A DNA stretch of 61,250 nt from an uncultured Lachnospiraceae bacterium (lineage in GTDB: Bacteria > Bacillota > Clostridia > Lachnospirales > Lachnospiraceae), in contig CANRFJ010000019.1 of the NCBI GenBank assembly GCA_947629865.1, forward strand, positions 1 to 61,250. Reading direction: 5' to 3'. Under the pieces are notes generated by a model, which saw nothing but the letters and a program-made list of their open reading frames with translations, was not told the origin of the DNA and made no database searches. This document shows positions 16,345 through 25,597 of this stretch, piece by piece. The translations under genes and the position numbers were made by a program. Each line of letters begins with the position of its first letter. The stretch's first letter is position 1.

Positions 16345-16950
16345 GTGACGGGAGAAGATGCAAAGAGAAAGATGATGGAGGATGCAGAGCTGAGACGGTA
16401 CGCCATGGGCCTGCTAAAGAGTCAGGCTGCCAATCTGGCAGCGACGCTTCTTATCGCGGCGATCAGCGGGCGGTGGCTGGAAATCCTGCTCTTTGAGGCG
16501 GCTTTTATGACGCTGCGGCGCTATGCCGGCGGATATCACAGCAGCAGCTCTACGCGGTGTTTCTTCGTCTCCCTCGGAGTTCTTCTGGCAGTGGTGGCCG
16601 GAGACGTATGGGTGCTTTGCTCCCCTGCGACGGCGGGGGCGGGTTCTGTCCGTGTTCTTCTGCTGTGGGGATTGGCGGCGTGCGCATTTATCTTTTTGTT
16701 TTCGCCGGTAGAGGCCATAAACAAGCCTCTGGACGGGACAGAGAGGAGAGTATATGGAAGGAGAGCCAGAATCGTCGCGGCGGTTCAGGTGGCGGTCGAG
16801 TATATACTTCTGCTTTCCGGATTTAAGTCAGCGGGCGGCGTGGTGGTTCTCACCCACACGGCCATTGTGCTTTCGATGATTGCCGGTATGTGGCTACAGC
16901 ACGCCGAACGAGCGGAGGAGAAAAATCCACAGCGTGAGGGTGACAGATGA
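16345..16950 (+). CDS. agrB: AgrB-like peptidase/exporter
   Basis: A 201-residue integral membrane cysteine peptidase that should cleave and cyclise the AgrD precursor. The family motif RRYAGGYHSSS carries H65, and C72 follows seven residues later, the same spacing as the catalytic pair H77/C84 of S. aureus AgrB. The later SPVEAINKPLD motif is also typical. About five to six hydrophobic helices are seen. GTG 16345 is chosen with GGAGGAGG upstream (about 16327-16334); ATG 16372 is the alternative. The 3' end overlaps the convergent AEC gene by 57 bases. Confidence 0.93.
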   Translation: MTGEDAKRKMMEDAELRRYAMGLLKSQAANLAATLLIAAISGRWLEILLFEAAFMTLRRYAGGYHSSSSTRCFFVSLGVLLAVVAGDVWVLCSPATAGAGSVRVLLLWGLAACAFIFLFSPVEAINKPLDGTERRVYGRRARIVAAVQVAVEYILLLSGFKSAGGVVVLTHTAIVLSMIAGMWLQHAERAEEKNPQREGDR

Positions 16951-17862
16951 CAGCAGTGTCGTCAGGACAATAATGCTGGAGGTCAGGACGCTGTCGTTGC
17001 CGGTATTTTTGGCCATGATGTAGCAGGAGACGGTGGCGGGGGAGGCCAGCATAATGAGAATCGCCATTAGTTCCTGGTTGCGGTAGCCGAAGTGCACGGC
17101 CAACGGGAGAAACAGCGCCGCCGGCAATATAAGCTTGATAAAAGAAGCCACGAGAGTGGGCTTTATTTTTTTTATGGCCTTTCTCCCCTCAAAACTTGCC
17201 CCAATGGAAATCAGCGCCAGAGGAGTGGCGGTGTTGCCGATGCTGCCGATGGCCTTATCAATAAATACCGGAAAGTGCAGGTTGAGGAAGGCAAAGGGGA
17301 GGGCAATCAGGATGCTGAGCAAAATGGGATTTTTGAAAACCTCGATTACGGTTTTCAAAAAGGCGGAGGACGCGGCGCCCTCTCCGGCAGGGGAGTCCGC
17401 GGTCTCTTTTTTTCCCTTTATGGTGAGTATGACGACGGCAAAGATGTTGAACAGAGGAACGGCGCCAATAATCATCAGCGGAGCCATTCCGGCGCCGTCG
17501 TACATATTGTTGATAAAAGCCAGTCCCAGTATGGCGGCGCTGCTGCGGTAGGAGGCCTGGATAAAGGCTCCCTTTTCCTCCTCCTTCTTCATAAACAGTT
17601 CGGTCAGGCCCCAGATGGCGAGGATCATCACCAGAGTCACAAGAAAGCAGAACAGCACATAGCCGCCGTCGAAGCTTTGGCGTATATCGTTTTCTGTCAG
17701 ATCCTTAAATACCAGGGCGGGCAGAGCCACGGTAAAGACATATTTGTCGGCCGTTTTGGTAAAGCGGTCGTCAATGAGATGAATGTAACTGAGGAACCGG
17801 CCGAGGATTATCATGAGAAAAATCGGCAGGGTTGCGTTAATACTGTATATAAAATTATCCAT
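16894..17862 (-). CDS. AEC family transporter
   Basis: A 322-residue membrane protein of the auxin efflux carrier family, about ten transmembrane helices, with the duplicated five-helix pattern. Family features include the N-terminal PIFLMIILGRFLSY, a central loop after IKGKKETADSPAGEG, the GNTATPLALISIGASF helix and LASPATVSCYIMA near the C-terminus. It likely exports or imports a small carboxylate such as malate; specificity is not visible. The start at 17862 is preferred because GGAGG sits 5-6 bases before it; upstream ATG 17874 contains that site. It converges on agrB with a 57-base overlap. Confidence 0.88.
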   Translation of the reverse strand: MDNFIYSINATLPIFLMIILGRFLSYIHLIDDRFTKTADKYVFTVALPALVFKDLTENDIRQSFDGGYVLFCFLVTLVMILAIWGLTELFMKKEEEKGAFIQASYRSSAAILGLAFINNMYDGAGMAPLMIIGAVPLFNIFAVVILTIKGKKETADSPAGEGAASSAFLKTVIEVFKNPILLSILIALPFAFLNLHFPVFIDKAIGSIGNTATPLALISIGASFEGRKAIKKIKPTLVASFIKLILPAALFLPLAVHFGYRNQELMAILIMLASPATVSCYIMAKNTGNDSVLTSSIIVLTTLLSSVTLTLWIFLLRSFGVL

Positions 17863-18011
17863 CATAACCTCCATTCCAGAGTAAAGCGTTCGATAGTCAC
17901 TCAGAACAGTGTATCACAAAAAGCGGGCGGAAACCAGAGAAATTGAAAAATAAAGACGGAGGAAAACGAGGCGGAGACAGCAAAAATTTTCCGGCGGCAG
18001 ACATGGTTTCA

Positions 18012-18040
18012 TTGACTTTTCCGTGCAGGTGTGTTTTAAT
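18012..18040 (+). promoter_or_regulatory. promoter of the GH43/araD operon
   Basis: -35 TTGACT (18012-18017), 17-base spacer and -10 TTTAAT (18035-18040), 73 bases before the GH43 gene. No clear catabolite-repression palindrome was found beside it. Confidence 0.6.
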
Positions 18041-18113
18041 GAAAACAACCAGTTCATCTGGAAATTCTGCGAGGTGTTTTCCCGTATAAGCGCCTTAGAA
18101 TGGAGGAGAAAAA

Positions 18114-19091
18114 ATGAGTAAGCAGAGAGAGCCTCTGGTAACAAATATTTTTACGGCAGATCCGTCTGCCCATGTATTTGACGGGAAGATATACATATAT
18201 CCTTCCCATGACCTTCCCCACGACGGGGAGGACAACGACGAGGGCGATGAGTACCGCATGGAGGATTACCATATTTTATCCATGGAGAGTCTGGATGCGC
18301 CCTGTGTGGACAACGGGGAAGCGCTCCACATGAAGGACGTGCCGTGGGTGAGCAAGCAGATGTGGGCGCCGGATGCCGCCTGTAAAGACGGCGTGTATTA
18401 TCTGTATTTTCCGGCCAGGGACAAGGACGGTATTTTCCGCCTGGGCGTGGCGACCAGCGAGAGTCCGACGGGCCCCTTTAAGCCGGAGCCGAATTATATT
18501 GAGGGGAGTTACAGCATCGATCCGGCGGTGATGGTCGATGATGACGGAAGGGCCTATATATATTATGGAGGACTCTGGGGCGGCCAGTTGGAGAAATGGC
18601 AGACCGGTGTTTTTGCGGACACGCCGGGGCCGGAGGGGGACGAACCGGCGCTCGGCCCGATGTTTGCCGAGCTGTCAGAGGATATGAAATCCTTTAAGAG
18701 CGAGCCGAAGCATCTTGAGATTCTGGACGAGAACGGACAGCCGATTACAGCCGGTAATGAGGACTGCCGTTTCTTTGAGGCGTCCTGGATCCACAAGTAC
18801 AATGGACTGTACTATTTTTCCTATTCCACGGGGACAACCCATTACATCGTGTACGCGACCAGTGAAAATCCGGACGGCCCGTTTACCTATCGGGGACGGA
18901 TTATGGAGCCGGTCATCGGCTGGACAACCCATCACTCCATCGTGGAATACAATGGTAAATGGTATATTTTCTACCATGACTGTGAACTCTCCAACGGAAT
19001 CAACCACAGGCGGACGGTAAAATATACCGAGTTGCACTACAATGAGGACGGCACCATTCAGACAATAAAACCCTACGACCATAAGGGCTGA
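18114..19091 (+). CDS. glycoside hydrolase family 43 protein
   Basis: A 325-residue five-bladed beta-propeller enzyme, cytoplasmic (no signal peptide). Family elements are the N-terminal FTADPSAHVFDGKIYIYPSH with the likely catalytic-base aspartate, the central IDPAVMVDDDGRAYIYYGG with the pKa-modulating aspartate, and FFEASWIHKYNGLYYFSYS with the likely catalytic acid glutamate. Such enzymes remove arabinose or xylose from oligosaccharides taken up by the cell. GGAGGAG directly precedes the ATG. It is followed by araD after 18 bases, which supports an arabinose-linked role. Confidence 0.9.
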   Translation: MSKQREPLVTNIFTADPSAHVFDGKIYIYPSHDLPHDGEDNDEGDEYRMEDYHILSMESLDAPCVDNGEALHMKDVPWVSKQMWAPDAACKDGVYYLYFPARDKDGIFRLGVATSESPTGPFKPEPNYIEGSYSIDPAVMVDDDGRAYIYYGGLWGGQLEKWQTGVFADTPGPEGDEPALGPMFAELSEDMKSFKSEPKHLEILDENGQPITAGNEDCRFFEASWIHKYNGLYYFSYSTGTTHYIVYATSENPDGPFTYRGRIMEPVIGWTTHHSIVEYNGKWYIFYHDCELSNGINHRRTVKYTELHYNEDGTIQTIKPYDHKG

Positions 19092-19109
19092 TGAAAGGGA
19101 GGGAGACAG

Positions 19110-19805
19110 TTGTTAGAGCAGTTGAAAAAAGAAGTATACGAAGCGAATATGGAACTCAAGGAGAGAGGACTGGTCATATATACCTGGGGAAATGTCAGTG
19201 GAATCGACCGGGAAAATAACTATATAGTTATCAAGCCGAGCGGCGTGGAGTATGATGAGCTGACGCCGGAGGATATGGTGGTGGTCGACTTTGAGCAGAA
19301 GGTAGTGGAGGGGCGGTACCGCCCGTCTTCGGACACAGCCACGCATATCGAACTGTATCGGGCCTGTCCGTCTCTCGGCGGAGTTGTCCACACGCACTCT
19401 ACCTGGGCGGTGACTTTTGCCCAGGCGGGAATGGCGATTCCGGCCCTTGGAACCACCCACGCAGATTATTTCTATGGAGATATTCCCTGCACCAGGGATC
19501 TGACAGCGGAGGAGATCAATCTCGATTATGAGAGGAATACCGGCCTGGTGATCATTGAGACTCTTGAGGACAGGGATCCGATGGAGATACCGGGCATTAT
19601 AGTCAAAAACCACGGCCCCTTTGCCTGGGGCACCTCTCCGGCCAATGCGGTTTACAATGCCGTAGTCCTGGACAAAGTGGCGGAGATGGCGCACCACACG
19701 CTGACGCTGAACCCGCGGGTAAAACATGCGCCGCAGTATTTATTGGACAAGCACTATTTCAGAAAACACGGAGCCAACGCCTACTATGGACAGGACAATC
19801 TTTAA
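19110..19805 (+). CDS. araD: L-ribulose-5-phosphate 4-epimerase
   Basis: A 231-residue class II aldolase/epimerase that interconverts L-ribulose 5-phosphate and D-xylulose 5-phosphate, linking arabinose to the pentose phosphate pathway. Visible motifs: GNVSGID and [10 protein letters not shown] (phosphate binding), [11 protein letters not shown], the zinc histidines of VVHTHSTWA, and HGPFAWG. The length is normal for AraD (about 230). It starts with TTG behind AAGGGAGGGA. It follows the GH43 gene closely, and its last 20 bases overlap the next gene. Confidence 0.94.
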   Translation: MLEQLKKEVYEANMELKERGLVIYTWGNVSGIDRENNYIVIKPSGVEYDELTPEDMVVVDFEQKVVEGRYRPSSDTATHIELYRACPSLGGVVHTHSTWAVTFAQAGMAIPALGTTHADYFYGDIPCTRDLTAEEINLDYERNTGLVIIETLEDRDPMEIPGIIVKNHGPFAWGTSPANAVYNAVVLDKVAEMAHHTLTLNPRVKHAPQYLLDKHYFRKHGANAYYGQDNL

Positions 19806-20520
19806 TCAGGCGGCGGCGAAAATTCTATCCAGAGAACGCGAAAACCACGGCATCGGGACGCTGGGAGAAAAGACGCTCCATGCCGTGGTTAAAAATTATG
19901 TGGAGCCGGACGAGGATTTTCATGAGGTGCCGCTGAATGGATATGTAGCGGACGTATACAGGGAGGGACAGGTATTTGAGATCCAGACTGCAAATTTCAA
20001 TACGATGCGGGAAAAACTGAAGACTTTCCTGCCGCAGTACCGCGTCACGATTGTATATCCGGTGCCCGCCACAAAGTGGCTGCGCTGGATCGATGAGGAG
20101 ACGGGCGAGGTAACGGATCGAAGGAAATCCCCAAAGAGGGGGACGCCCTACGAGGTATTCAGGGAATTATATAAGATAAAAGGTTTTTTGAGAGAGCCGG
20201 GGCTCGCCCTTTGGATCCTCCTGATCGATGTGGAGGAGTACCGGCTGCTCAACGGTTGGAGCGAGGACAGGAAAAAGGGCTCCTGCCGTTACGACCGGAT
20301 ACCCCTTGGGCTGGCAGAGGAAATACATGTGGAATGTCTGGAGGATTACCGGCTGTTTGTCCCGCCGGAACTGGAAGAATTTGGCGCCAGGGAGTATGCA
20401 AAGGCGACAAAACTGACGGTGAAACGGGCGCAGACAGCGCTGAATGTTCTCTGTCATGTCGGCGCAGTAAGGAGAACCGGCCGACAGGGGAGACGCTATA
20501 TGTATGAAGCAGTGGAATGA
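19786..20520 (+). CDS. uncharacterised protein, nuclease-like N-terminus and winged-helix-like C-terminus
   Basis: A 244-residue protein of no family I can name. Residues about 50-90 read [19 protein letters not shown], a D...E-x-Q pattern preceded by predicted strands and followed by [15 protein letters not shown]. This resembles the core of PD-(D/E)XK nucleases with the E-x-Q variant. The C-terminal 70 residues ([19 protein letters not shown], then [20 protein letters not shown]) look like a winged helix. ATG 19786 overlaps araD by 20 bases with only a weak GGAG upstream, suggesting coupled translation. Link to arabinose use is only positional. Confidence 0.65.
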   Translation: MDRTIFNQAAAKILSRERENHGIGTLGEKTLHAVVKNYVEPDEDFHEVPLNGYVADVYREGQVFEIQTANFNTMREKLKTFLPQYRVTIVYPVPATKWLRWIDEETGEVTDRRKSPKRGTPYEVFRELYKIKGFLREPGLALWILLIDVEEYRLLNGWSEDRKKGSCRYDRIPLGLAEEIHVECLEDYRLFVPPELEEFGAREYAKATKLTVKRAQTALNVLCHVGAVRRTGRQGRRYMYEAVE

Positions 20521-20561
20521 AAAGAGAGGTTGAGAGCCGCGTTTTTCGAGAGCTGCGGTTC

Positions 20562-21929
20562 TCAGCCGCCTCTGGTGCGCGAGAGAGTAACTGTGTCAGC
20601 CAGTACCTCCTGGCCGCCGTCCGTAAAGCGCAGGATAATGGAGTAGGTGCCGCTGTGCATCTCGGTAAACGGCACGGCCATGGTGTAGGCGTAGTTATCA
20701 TAACGATCGTCCTCCTGCGGCAGACCGGACAGATCCAGTTGATAGATGCGGTCATATTTGGTAAAGAGTATCTCCAGCAGTTCGCCGCCCCTGGTAGTCA
20801 GGTAAAGGGCGTCGCCGGAGACAAAGAAGCGCATATTATAATTTTCCGCCATATATTCCTGGGATACGGCAGCCGCCGTCTGGATAGAAGCGCCTTTGTA
20901 GAGTACCGGTGCGGAAAGCCACCCGCACATTGCGTAAGCGGTCTCTGTGAGCGAGCGCCCTGTCCGGTAAAAGGCCTCCGGATTCTCAGAGGACAGCGCT
21001 TCTAGATGGGAGCGCTCAATGGCAGTGCGGGGCTGGACGGCTCCGTTTTTTGATATGGAAGCGGGCGCGCTGGCCTTTGTGACAGCGCCGGTCTGACGAT
21101 CCAGCTCCAGCATGGTTTTTCCGTTTTCCCTGGGGTGGGAGCCGGTGACAATACAGAAGTTGCCGGAGGCTTCCCTCTCTCCATAAATCTCATCGATTCC
21201 GCTGCCAATGTAATAGGTGTGGTAAAATCTTCCCAGCAGATCAAATTCGTAAAGATGGGTGGGAAGGGGAAAGCGTCCCGTGCGCGTCCGGACACGGGCG
21301 TCCGCCATCAGGAAGCGGTCATCGGAAATGGCTGTCAGTCCGGCGTCGCTGGAGGGCACGTTGAGAAAATAGCGGATATCGCCCGCACAGTCCCGCCAGA
21401 AGGGATAAAAAGAGCCGTCGGGACTGTCTGCCAGAGGGTGCGGCAGGGGACTGGTCTTGATGCGGATTGTGCGGCTTGCGATAACGGTATTCTCCGCTGT
21501 AAGTTCCAGAGTAAGTATGTTGTCCGTATCGGGATAGAGGCCGAAGATCGGCGCTATGTGGGTAGTTACCGGTTCGCTGAAGGAGTGGCGGTAGTCCGTG
21601 TCAGGGGAAGCGCCCTTAACCGTATAGGAAAGACAGCAGGGGGTATCCGTGTGGAATACTGCCATGGCTGTCAGCGGAGCCAGTCCGTAGGGATTTGTCA
21701 CTATTTTCATTGTGTCAAAGGTCAGGGATTTATCCTGTATAAGCGCCTCAAGCTCCGCCTCTTTTTCCCTGGTGAGTTCCGTATAGGGCGTCCGCTCCGG
21801 GATTCCGCCGTTTATATTCAGATTCAGGCGGAGGCGGTTTAAGCTCATAAAATCTATCTTGAAGGATGAAAAGTGAAATTGCGTCCATTCTTTGATTCTA
21901 TCGGAAAGTGTAGTCAGTCTGCCGGACAT
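20562..21929 (-). CDS. arylsulfotransferase-like protein lacking catalytic residues
   Basis: A 455-residue protein clearly related to the sulfotransferase encoded at 29041: both share an N-terminal domain (NPYGLAPLTAMAVFHTDTP here, NPFGEAPLTALALFVTDAP there) and the start of the propeller (MLELDRQTGAVTK versus LILEIDRQSGQIVKK). The paired histidines of the active enzyme (GAHHTVEE) are replaced by GIDEIYGE, and the WAHINS and QQHAVFE segments are absent. The C-terminal part is unrelated or eroded. No signal peptide. It looks like a truncated pseudoenzyme; the frame is intact, so it may still bind a ligand. Confidence 0.72.
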   Translation of the reverse strand: MSGRLTTLSDRIKEWTQFHFSSFKIDFMSLNRLRLNLNINGGIPERTPYTELTREKEAELEALIQDKSLTFDTMKIVTNPYGLAPLTAMAVFHTDTPCCLSYTVKGASPDTDYRHSFSEPVTTHIAPIFGLYPDTDNILTLELTAENTVIASRTIRIKTSPLPHPLADSPDGSFYPFWRDCAGDIRYFLNVPSSDAGLTAISDDRFLMADARVRTRTGRFPLPTHLYEFDLLGRFYHTYYIGSGIDEIYGEREASGNFCIVTGSHPRENGKTMLELDRQTGAVTKASAPASISKNGAVQPRTAIERSHLEALSSENPEAFYRTGRSLTETAYAMCGWLSAPVLYKGASIQTAAAVSQEYMAENYNMRFFVSGDALYLTTRGGELLEILFTKYDRIYQLDLSGLPQEDDRYDNYAYTMAVPFTEMHSGTYSIILRFTDGGQEVLADTVTLSRTRGG

Positions 21930-22052
21930 ATGATTCTCCTTTGCTTGTCTGGACGGCGTCTCCTTATGTAAAAAACACAGGATTCCACAGTCTGTATCGT
22001 ATTATCTATGTTGTAATTATAATACAAAAATTATGTAAAAACTATGTTAAAA

Positions 22053-23531
22053 TTATAAAAATTTTGAATCCACGGCTGTTCGGGTTTTGCGTCTGCCGGA
22101 AGTCCTGCGTCCGGAAACCGTGCATTTTAACTCGTTCCGGCAGCAGAGCAGCATATAAAAGGAGGGCAGAAACAAAAAGAGATTGATAAAATCCGTCAGT
22201 TCCCACACCAGAGACAGCGGCATGACGCCGCCGACAAAGATCATGACGACATACAGGCCATGGTACAGGCGGCGCCCCCTTTTGTGAAAGAGAAAATCAA
22301 AACCCTGGCGGCCAAAGTAGCTCCAGCCAACCAGAGTGGCCAGGGCAAAGCATACAATGGCGGCGGCGAGCATCTCCTCGCCGAAAAAGGGAAGTTTGGA
22401 GAAGGCGGCCGCCGTCAGGGAACCGGCGGACAAAAAGGGCCACTCAGCCGGATATTCCAGCTGGAAGGCGACCAGGACAAGGCCGGTGACGGCACAGAGA
22501 ACCACGGTGTCCCAGAAGGCTGCGCTCATGGAGATGAGAGCCTGATTCTCCGCCCGCTTCTCGGAGGCATTACCGGCGACGAGGCCGGCGGTGCCGAGAC
22601 CGGCCTCATTGGTGAAAAGCCCTCTGGCGATGCCGTAGCGGACGGCTTTTCCTATGGTAAAGCCAGTGAGACCTCCGCCGATCTGCGAGAATCCGAAAGC
22701 GGAGCGGATGATTTGGGACAGGGCGGGCAGCAGATAGGCGGCGTGGAGGATCAGATACAGAATACAGCCCCCGAAGAAGTAAATGGCCATGGTGGGGACG
22801 ACCGCCATGGAAAATTTTTCGATCCAGTTTCTTCCCTGCATGAGGATCAGTCCTACCAGGAAAGCGGTAACGATGGCGGTGACGGCGGGCATGACGCCAA
22901 AGACCTGGGAGCAGGTGTCTGCGATGGCGTTGCTCTGGGTGGTGCAGCCGATGAAAAAAGCGGAGAGGCAGAGGGCGGCGCTGTAGAGTGCGGCCAGTCC
23001 TTTTTTGCCGAGGAAGCCGGAGAGGACATACATGGGGCCTCCCTGAAGCCGTCCGCTCAGATCGGCGCAGCGGTGGCGCGCGCAGAGCCATGTCTCCGCA
23101 TAGGTGGTGGCCATGCCGAAGACGCCGGTGAGCCAGCACCAGAAAACGGCGCCGGGGCCGCCTAGATAGACGGCGGTGGAGATTCCCACGATATTGCCGG
23201 TGCCGAGGGTGGCGGCCAGAGTGGTGGTCAGCGAGCCAAAACGGGAGAATCCGCGGGAGGGGGCGCTCCCCTGTCCGGAGGCATTTCCCGCCGGCGCAGC
23301 TTGGATAGAGCTGCCCCCTGCCGGATTGCTCTTTTCCGGATCGTTCTCCGCCGGATTGTCCCCTGTTCGGTTGCCCCCTGTGGGGTTATCCCCTATGGAG
23401 AGCCGGATACCCCGCACAACATGGCGCTGGACAAAGGAGAGCCGGATGGTGTGGTACAGGTGCAGTCCCATGAGGAGAATGAGCATGGGGCCGCTCCACA
23501 AAAACTGATTGACGGATAAGAGAAACTGCAT
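22053..23531 (-). CDS. sodium:alanine symporter (AGCS family)
   Basis: A 492-residue cytoplasmic-membrane symporter for alanine or glycine with sodium. Family motifs are LATLGTGNIVGISTAVYLGGPGAV (with the sodium-site glycine-rich helix), ETWLCARHRC, and the later GLFTNEAGLGTAGLVAG. About ten to eleven helices are seen. It carries an unusual insert at about residues 47-90 in the loop before the first motif, built of degenerate five-residue units (DNPTG, GNRTG, DNPAE, NDPEK, SNPAG). The C-terminus is basic. Upstream gene DUF5662 is divergent. Confidence 0.9.
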   Translation of the reverse strand: MQFLLSVNQFLWSGPMLILLMGLHLYHTIRLSFVQRHVVRGIRLSIGDNPTGGNRTGDNPAENDPEKSNPAGGSSIQAAPAGNASGQGSAPSRGFSRFGSLTTTLAATLGTGNIVGISTAVYLGGPGAVFWCWLTGVFGMATTYAETWLCARHRCADLSGRLQGGPMYVLSGFLGKKGLAALYSAALCLSAFFIGCTTQSNAIADTCSQVFGVMPAVTAIVTAFLVGLILMQGRNWIEKFSMAVVPTMAIYFFGGCILYLILHAAYLLPALSQIIRSAFGFSQIGGGLTGFTIGKAVRYGIARGLFTNEAGLGTAGLVAGNASEKRAENQALISMSAAFWDTVVLCAVTGLVLVAFQLEYPAEWPFLSAGSLTAAAFSKLPFFGEEMLAAAIVCFALATLVGWSYFGRQGFDFLFHKRGRRLYHGLYVVMIFVGGVMPLSLVWELTDFINLFLFLPSFYMLLCCRNELKCTVSGRRTSGRRKTRTAVDSKFL

Positions 23532-23669
23532 GGCTGCCTCCCGGTGTCTTTTCTGCTTTCAGTTTATGCGGGGAGGTGCGGTGTTCATGTCAGGGAAAGT
23601 TCAATTGCTAAAGTTTTCTTCTTATGATAAGATAATAGAGACGAGATATGGACGAAGTGAGGAAGACAT

Positions 23670-24224
23670 ATGAATATTTTGAGACATTTTGTTACGATAA
23701 CCAGACACCGGCATAAGGTTATCCGTCACTGTTTTCTGGCGGGGATATTCTGGCAGGGGCTCCGGCACGATCTGTCGAAGTACAGTCCGGCGGAGTTTAT
23801 TCCGGGAGTCAGATATTATGCGGGAGATCAGAGCCCCAATGTAAACGAGCGGAAGGCGAAGGGGTTTTCCAGGGCCTGGCTCCATCATCAGGGAAGGAAT
23901 AAACACCATTTTGAATACTGGGTGGACTACGATGTAGAGATACACCGCAAGGAGCCGGTAAGGATGCCTACAAAATATCTGATTGAGATGTTTTGCGACC
24001 GGGTGGCCGCCAGCAAGATTTACTATGCCGACGACTATGATGAAGGTAAACCATACGAGTATTTTAAAAAGGGCCGTGCCGGACGAATCATGCACCCGGA
24101 GACCGGAAAGCAGCTGGAGGAGATGCTGATTATGCTGCGGGATAAAGGGGAGAAGGAGACTTTTTCCTATATTAAAAATGTTATTCGGGTTCAGGGAAAG
24201 AGGGATAAAGAGCATTGGAAGTGA
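23670..24224 (+). CDS. DUF5662 family protein
   Basis: A 184-residue cytoplasmic protein of a conserved Firmicute family with no known function. Histidine and aspartate clusters are visible: HRHKVIRHC near residue 12, RHDLSKYSPAEF near 33 and WLHHQGRNKHHFEYW near 73, with D/E residues in WVDYDVEIH. The H...HD...H order recalls HD-domain metal hydrolases and is my inference. GAGGAAG precedes the ATG. The next gene starts 10 bases before this stop, so the two are probably co-transcribed. Confidence 0.85.
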   Translation: MNILRHFVTITRHRHKVIRHCFLAGIFWQGLRHDLSKYSPAEFIPGVRYYAGDQSPNVNERKAKGFSRAWLHHQGRNKHHFEYWVDYDVEIHRKEPVRMPTKYLIEMFCDRVAASKIYYADDYDEGKPYEYFKKGRAGRIMHPETGKQLEEMLIMLRDKGEKETFSYIKNVIRVQGKRDKEHWK

Positions 24225-25555
24225 CAGATTTCAGCAAGGGGAGCGTCAGGAAAAACATTATGCGCCTGGCAGTTCCCATGACATTGGCCCAGATTATCAA
24301 TGTACTCTATAATATTGTAGACCGCATCTTCATCGGGCGCATGGAGTCAGGATCCTCGCTGGCGCTGACCGGTGTGGGCGTCTGTCTGCCGGTCATAACG
24401 ATTGTGATTGCCTTTGCCAATCTGATTGGAATGGGAGGCGCTCCCCTGTTTTCCATCGAGAGGGGAAAGGGGGAGGAGCGCGAGGCGGAGTATATACTCG
24501 GCAACTGCTTTGTCCTCCTGATTGTCCTGGGCGTCCTTTTGACGATTCTGGGACTGCTTCTGAAGCGGCCGGTGCTCTATCTGCTGGGGGCCAGCGACGC
24601 CACCTTCCCCTATGCGGACGAGTACATCACCATCTATCTGCTTGGAAACATATTTGTACTGCTGAGTCTGGGCCTGAACAATTTTATCAATGCCCAGGGC
24701 TTCGGGCGCACGGGCATGTTCACAGTGGCGATTGGCGCCGGACTCAATATCGTACTGGATCCGGTCTTTATTTTTGGTCTGGGACTTGGCGTGCGGGGAG
24801 CGGCGCTGGCTACGGTCTTGTCCCAGTGCGCAGCCATGGTGTGGACGCTGCGGTTCCTCTGCGGGAAAAAGGCGGTAATCCGTCTGCAGAAAAACCGTCT
24901 GGCGCTGAGGCTGAAGCGGGTGATGAGGATTTTCGGTCTGGGCGTGTCGGGCTTTACCATGTCCGTGACAAATTCACTGGTACAGATGGCGTGCAATGCC
25001 ACCCTTCAGACCTATGGCGGCGACATCTATGTGGGAATCATGACGATTATCAACTCGGTGCGGGAGGTTGTCCAGATGCCGGTGTCCGGTATCGGCTCCG
25101 GAGCGCAGCCCGTGATGGGATTTAACTACGGGGCGGGGCAGAGCGACAGAGTAAAGAAAAGCATCTCCTTTATGTCCCTGTCCATGATTCTCTACACGCT
25201 GATGATTTGGCTTCTGCTCTTTTTGTTTCCGAGGTTTTTCCTGGGGATATTCAGCAGCGATCCGGAGGTGCTGGAGGCGGGCGTAAGCTGCCTGCACATA
25301 TACTTTTTCGGGTTTTTTATGATGGCGCTGCAATTTGCCGGACAGACTACCTTTACCGGTCTGGGCTTCAGCCGGAGGGCCGTATTTTTTTCTATTTTCC
25401 GCAAAGTGATTATCGTGGTGCCGCTGACGCTGCTTCTGCCCCAGGTGGCAGGGCTCGGCGTACGAGGCGTTTTTCTGGCGGAGCCGGTCTCCAATTTTAT
25501 CGGGGGCGGAGCCTGTTTTTTGACAATGATTTTCAGTGTTTACCGAAAATTGTAA
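24215..25555 (+). CDS. MATE family efflux transporter
   Basis: A 446-residue protein with twelve hydrophobic helices in two homologous halves, the multidrug and toxin extrusion layout. Typical elements: PMTLAQIINVLYNIVDRIFIG in helix 1, GMGGAPLFSIERGKG after helix 2, and SGIGSGAQPVMGFNYGAG in the second half. It should expel cationic drugs or metabolites using a sodium or proton gradient. The start is TTG at 24215, overlapping DUF5662; GTG 24221 is possible. Confidence 0.92.
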   Translation: MEVTDFSKGSVRKNIMRLAVPMTLAQIINVLYNIVDRIFIGRMESGSSLALTGVGVCLPVITIVIAFANLIGMGGAPLFSIERGKGEEREAEYILGNCFVLLIVLGVLLTILGLLLKRPVLYLLGASDATFPYADEYITIYLLGNIFVLLSLGLNNFINAQGFGRTGMFTVAIGAGLNIVLDPVFIFGLGLGVRGAALATVLSQCAAMVWTLRFLCGKKAVIRLQKNRLALRLKRVMRIFGLGVSGFTMSVTNSLVQMACNATLQTYGGDIYVGIMTIINSVREVVQMPVSGIGSGAQPVMGFNYGAGQSDRVKKSISFMSLSMILYTLMIWLLLFLFPRFFLGIFSSDPEVLEAGVSCLHIYFFGFFMMALQFAGQTTFTGLGFSRRAVFFSIFRKVIIVVPLTLLLPQVAGLGVRGVFLAEPVSNFIGGGACFLTMIFSVYRKL

Positions 25556-25568
25556 AGACTGCCAGACT

Positions 25569-25597
25569 ATGACATAATTGTAACAAATTTATATTAT
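25569..25597 (+). promoter_or_regulatory. candidate promoter of the sulfate-activation operon
   Basis: -35 ATGACA (25569-25574), a 17-base spacer and TATTAT (25592-25597). Downstream, CGTTATGAAATAA (about 25610) and GTTATGTAACGAAAT (about 25638) are related AT-rich blocks, the second containing the palindrome GTTAtgTAAC. They could be operator sites; the regulator is unknown. Confidence 0.4.
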
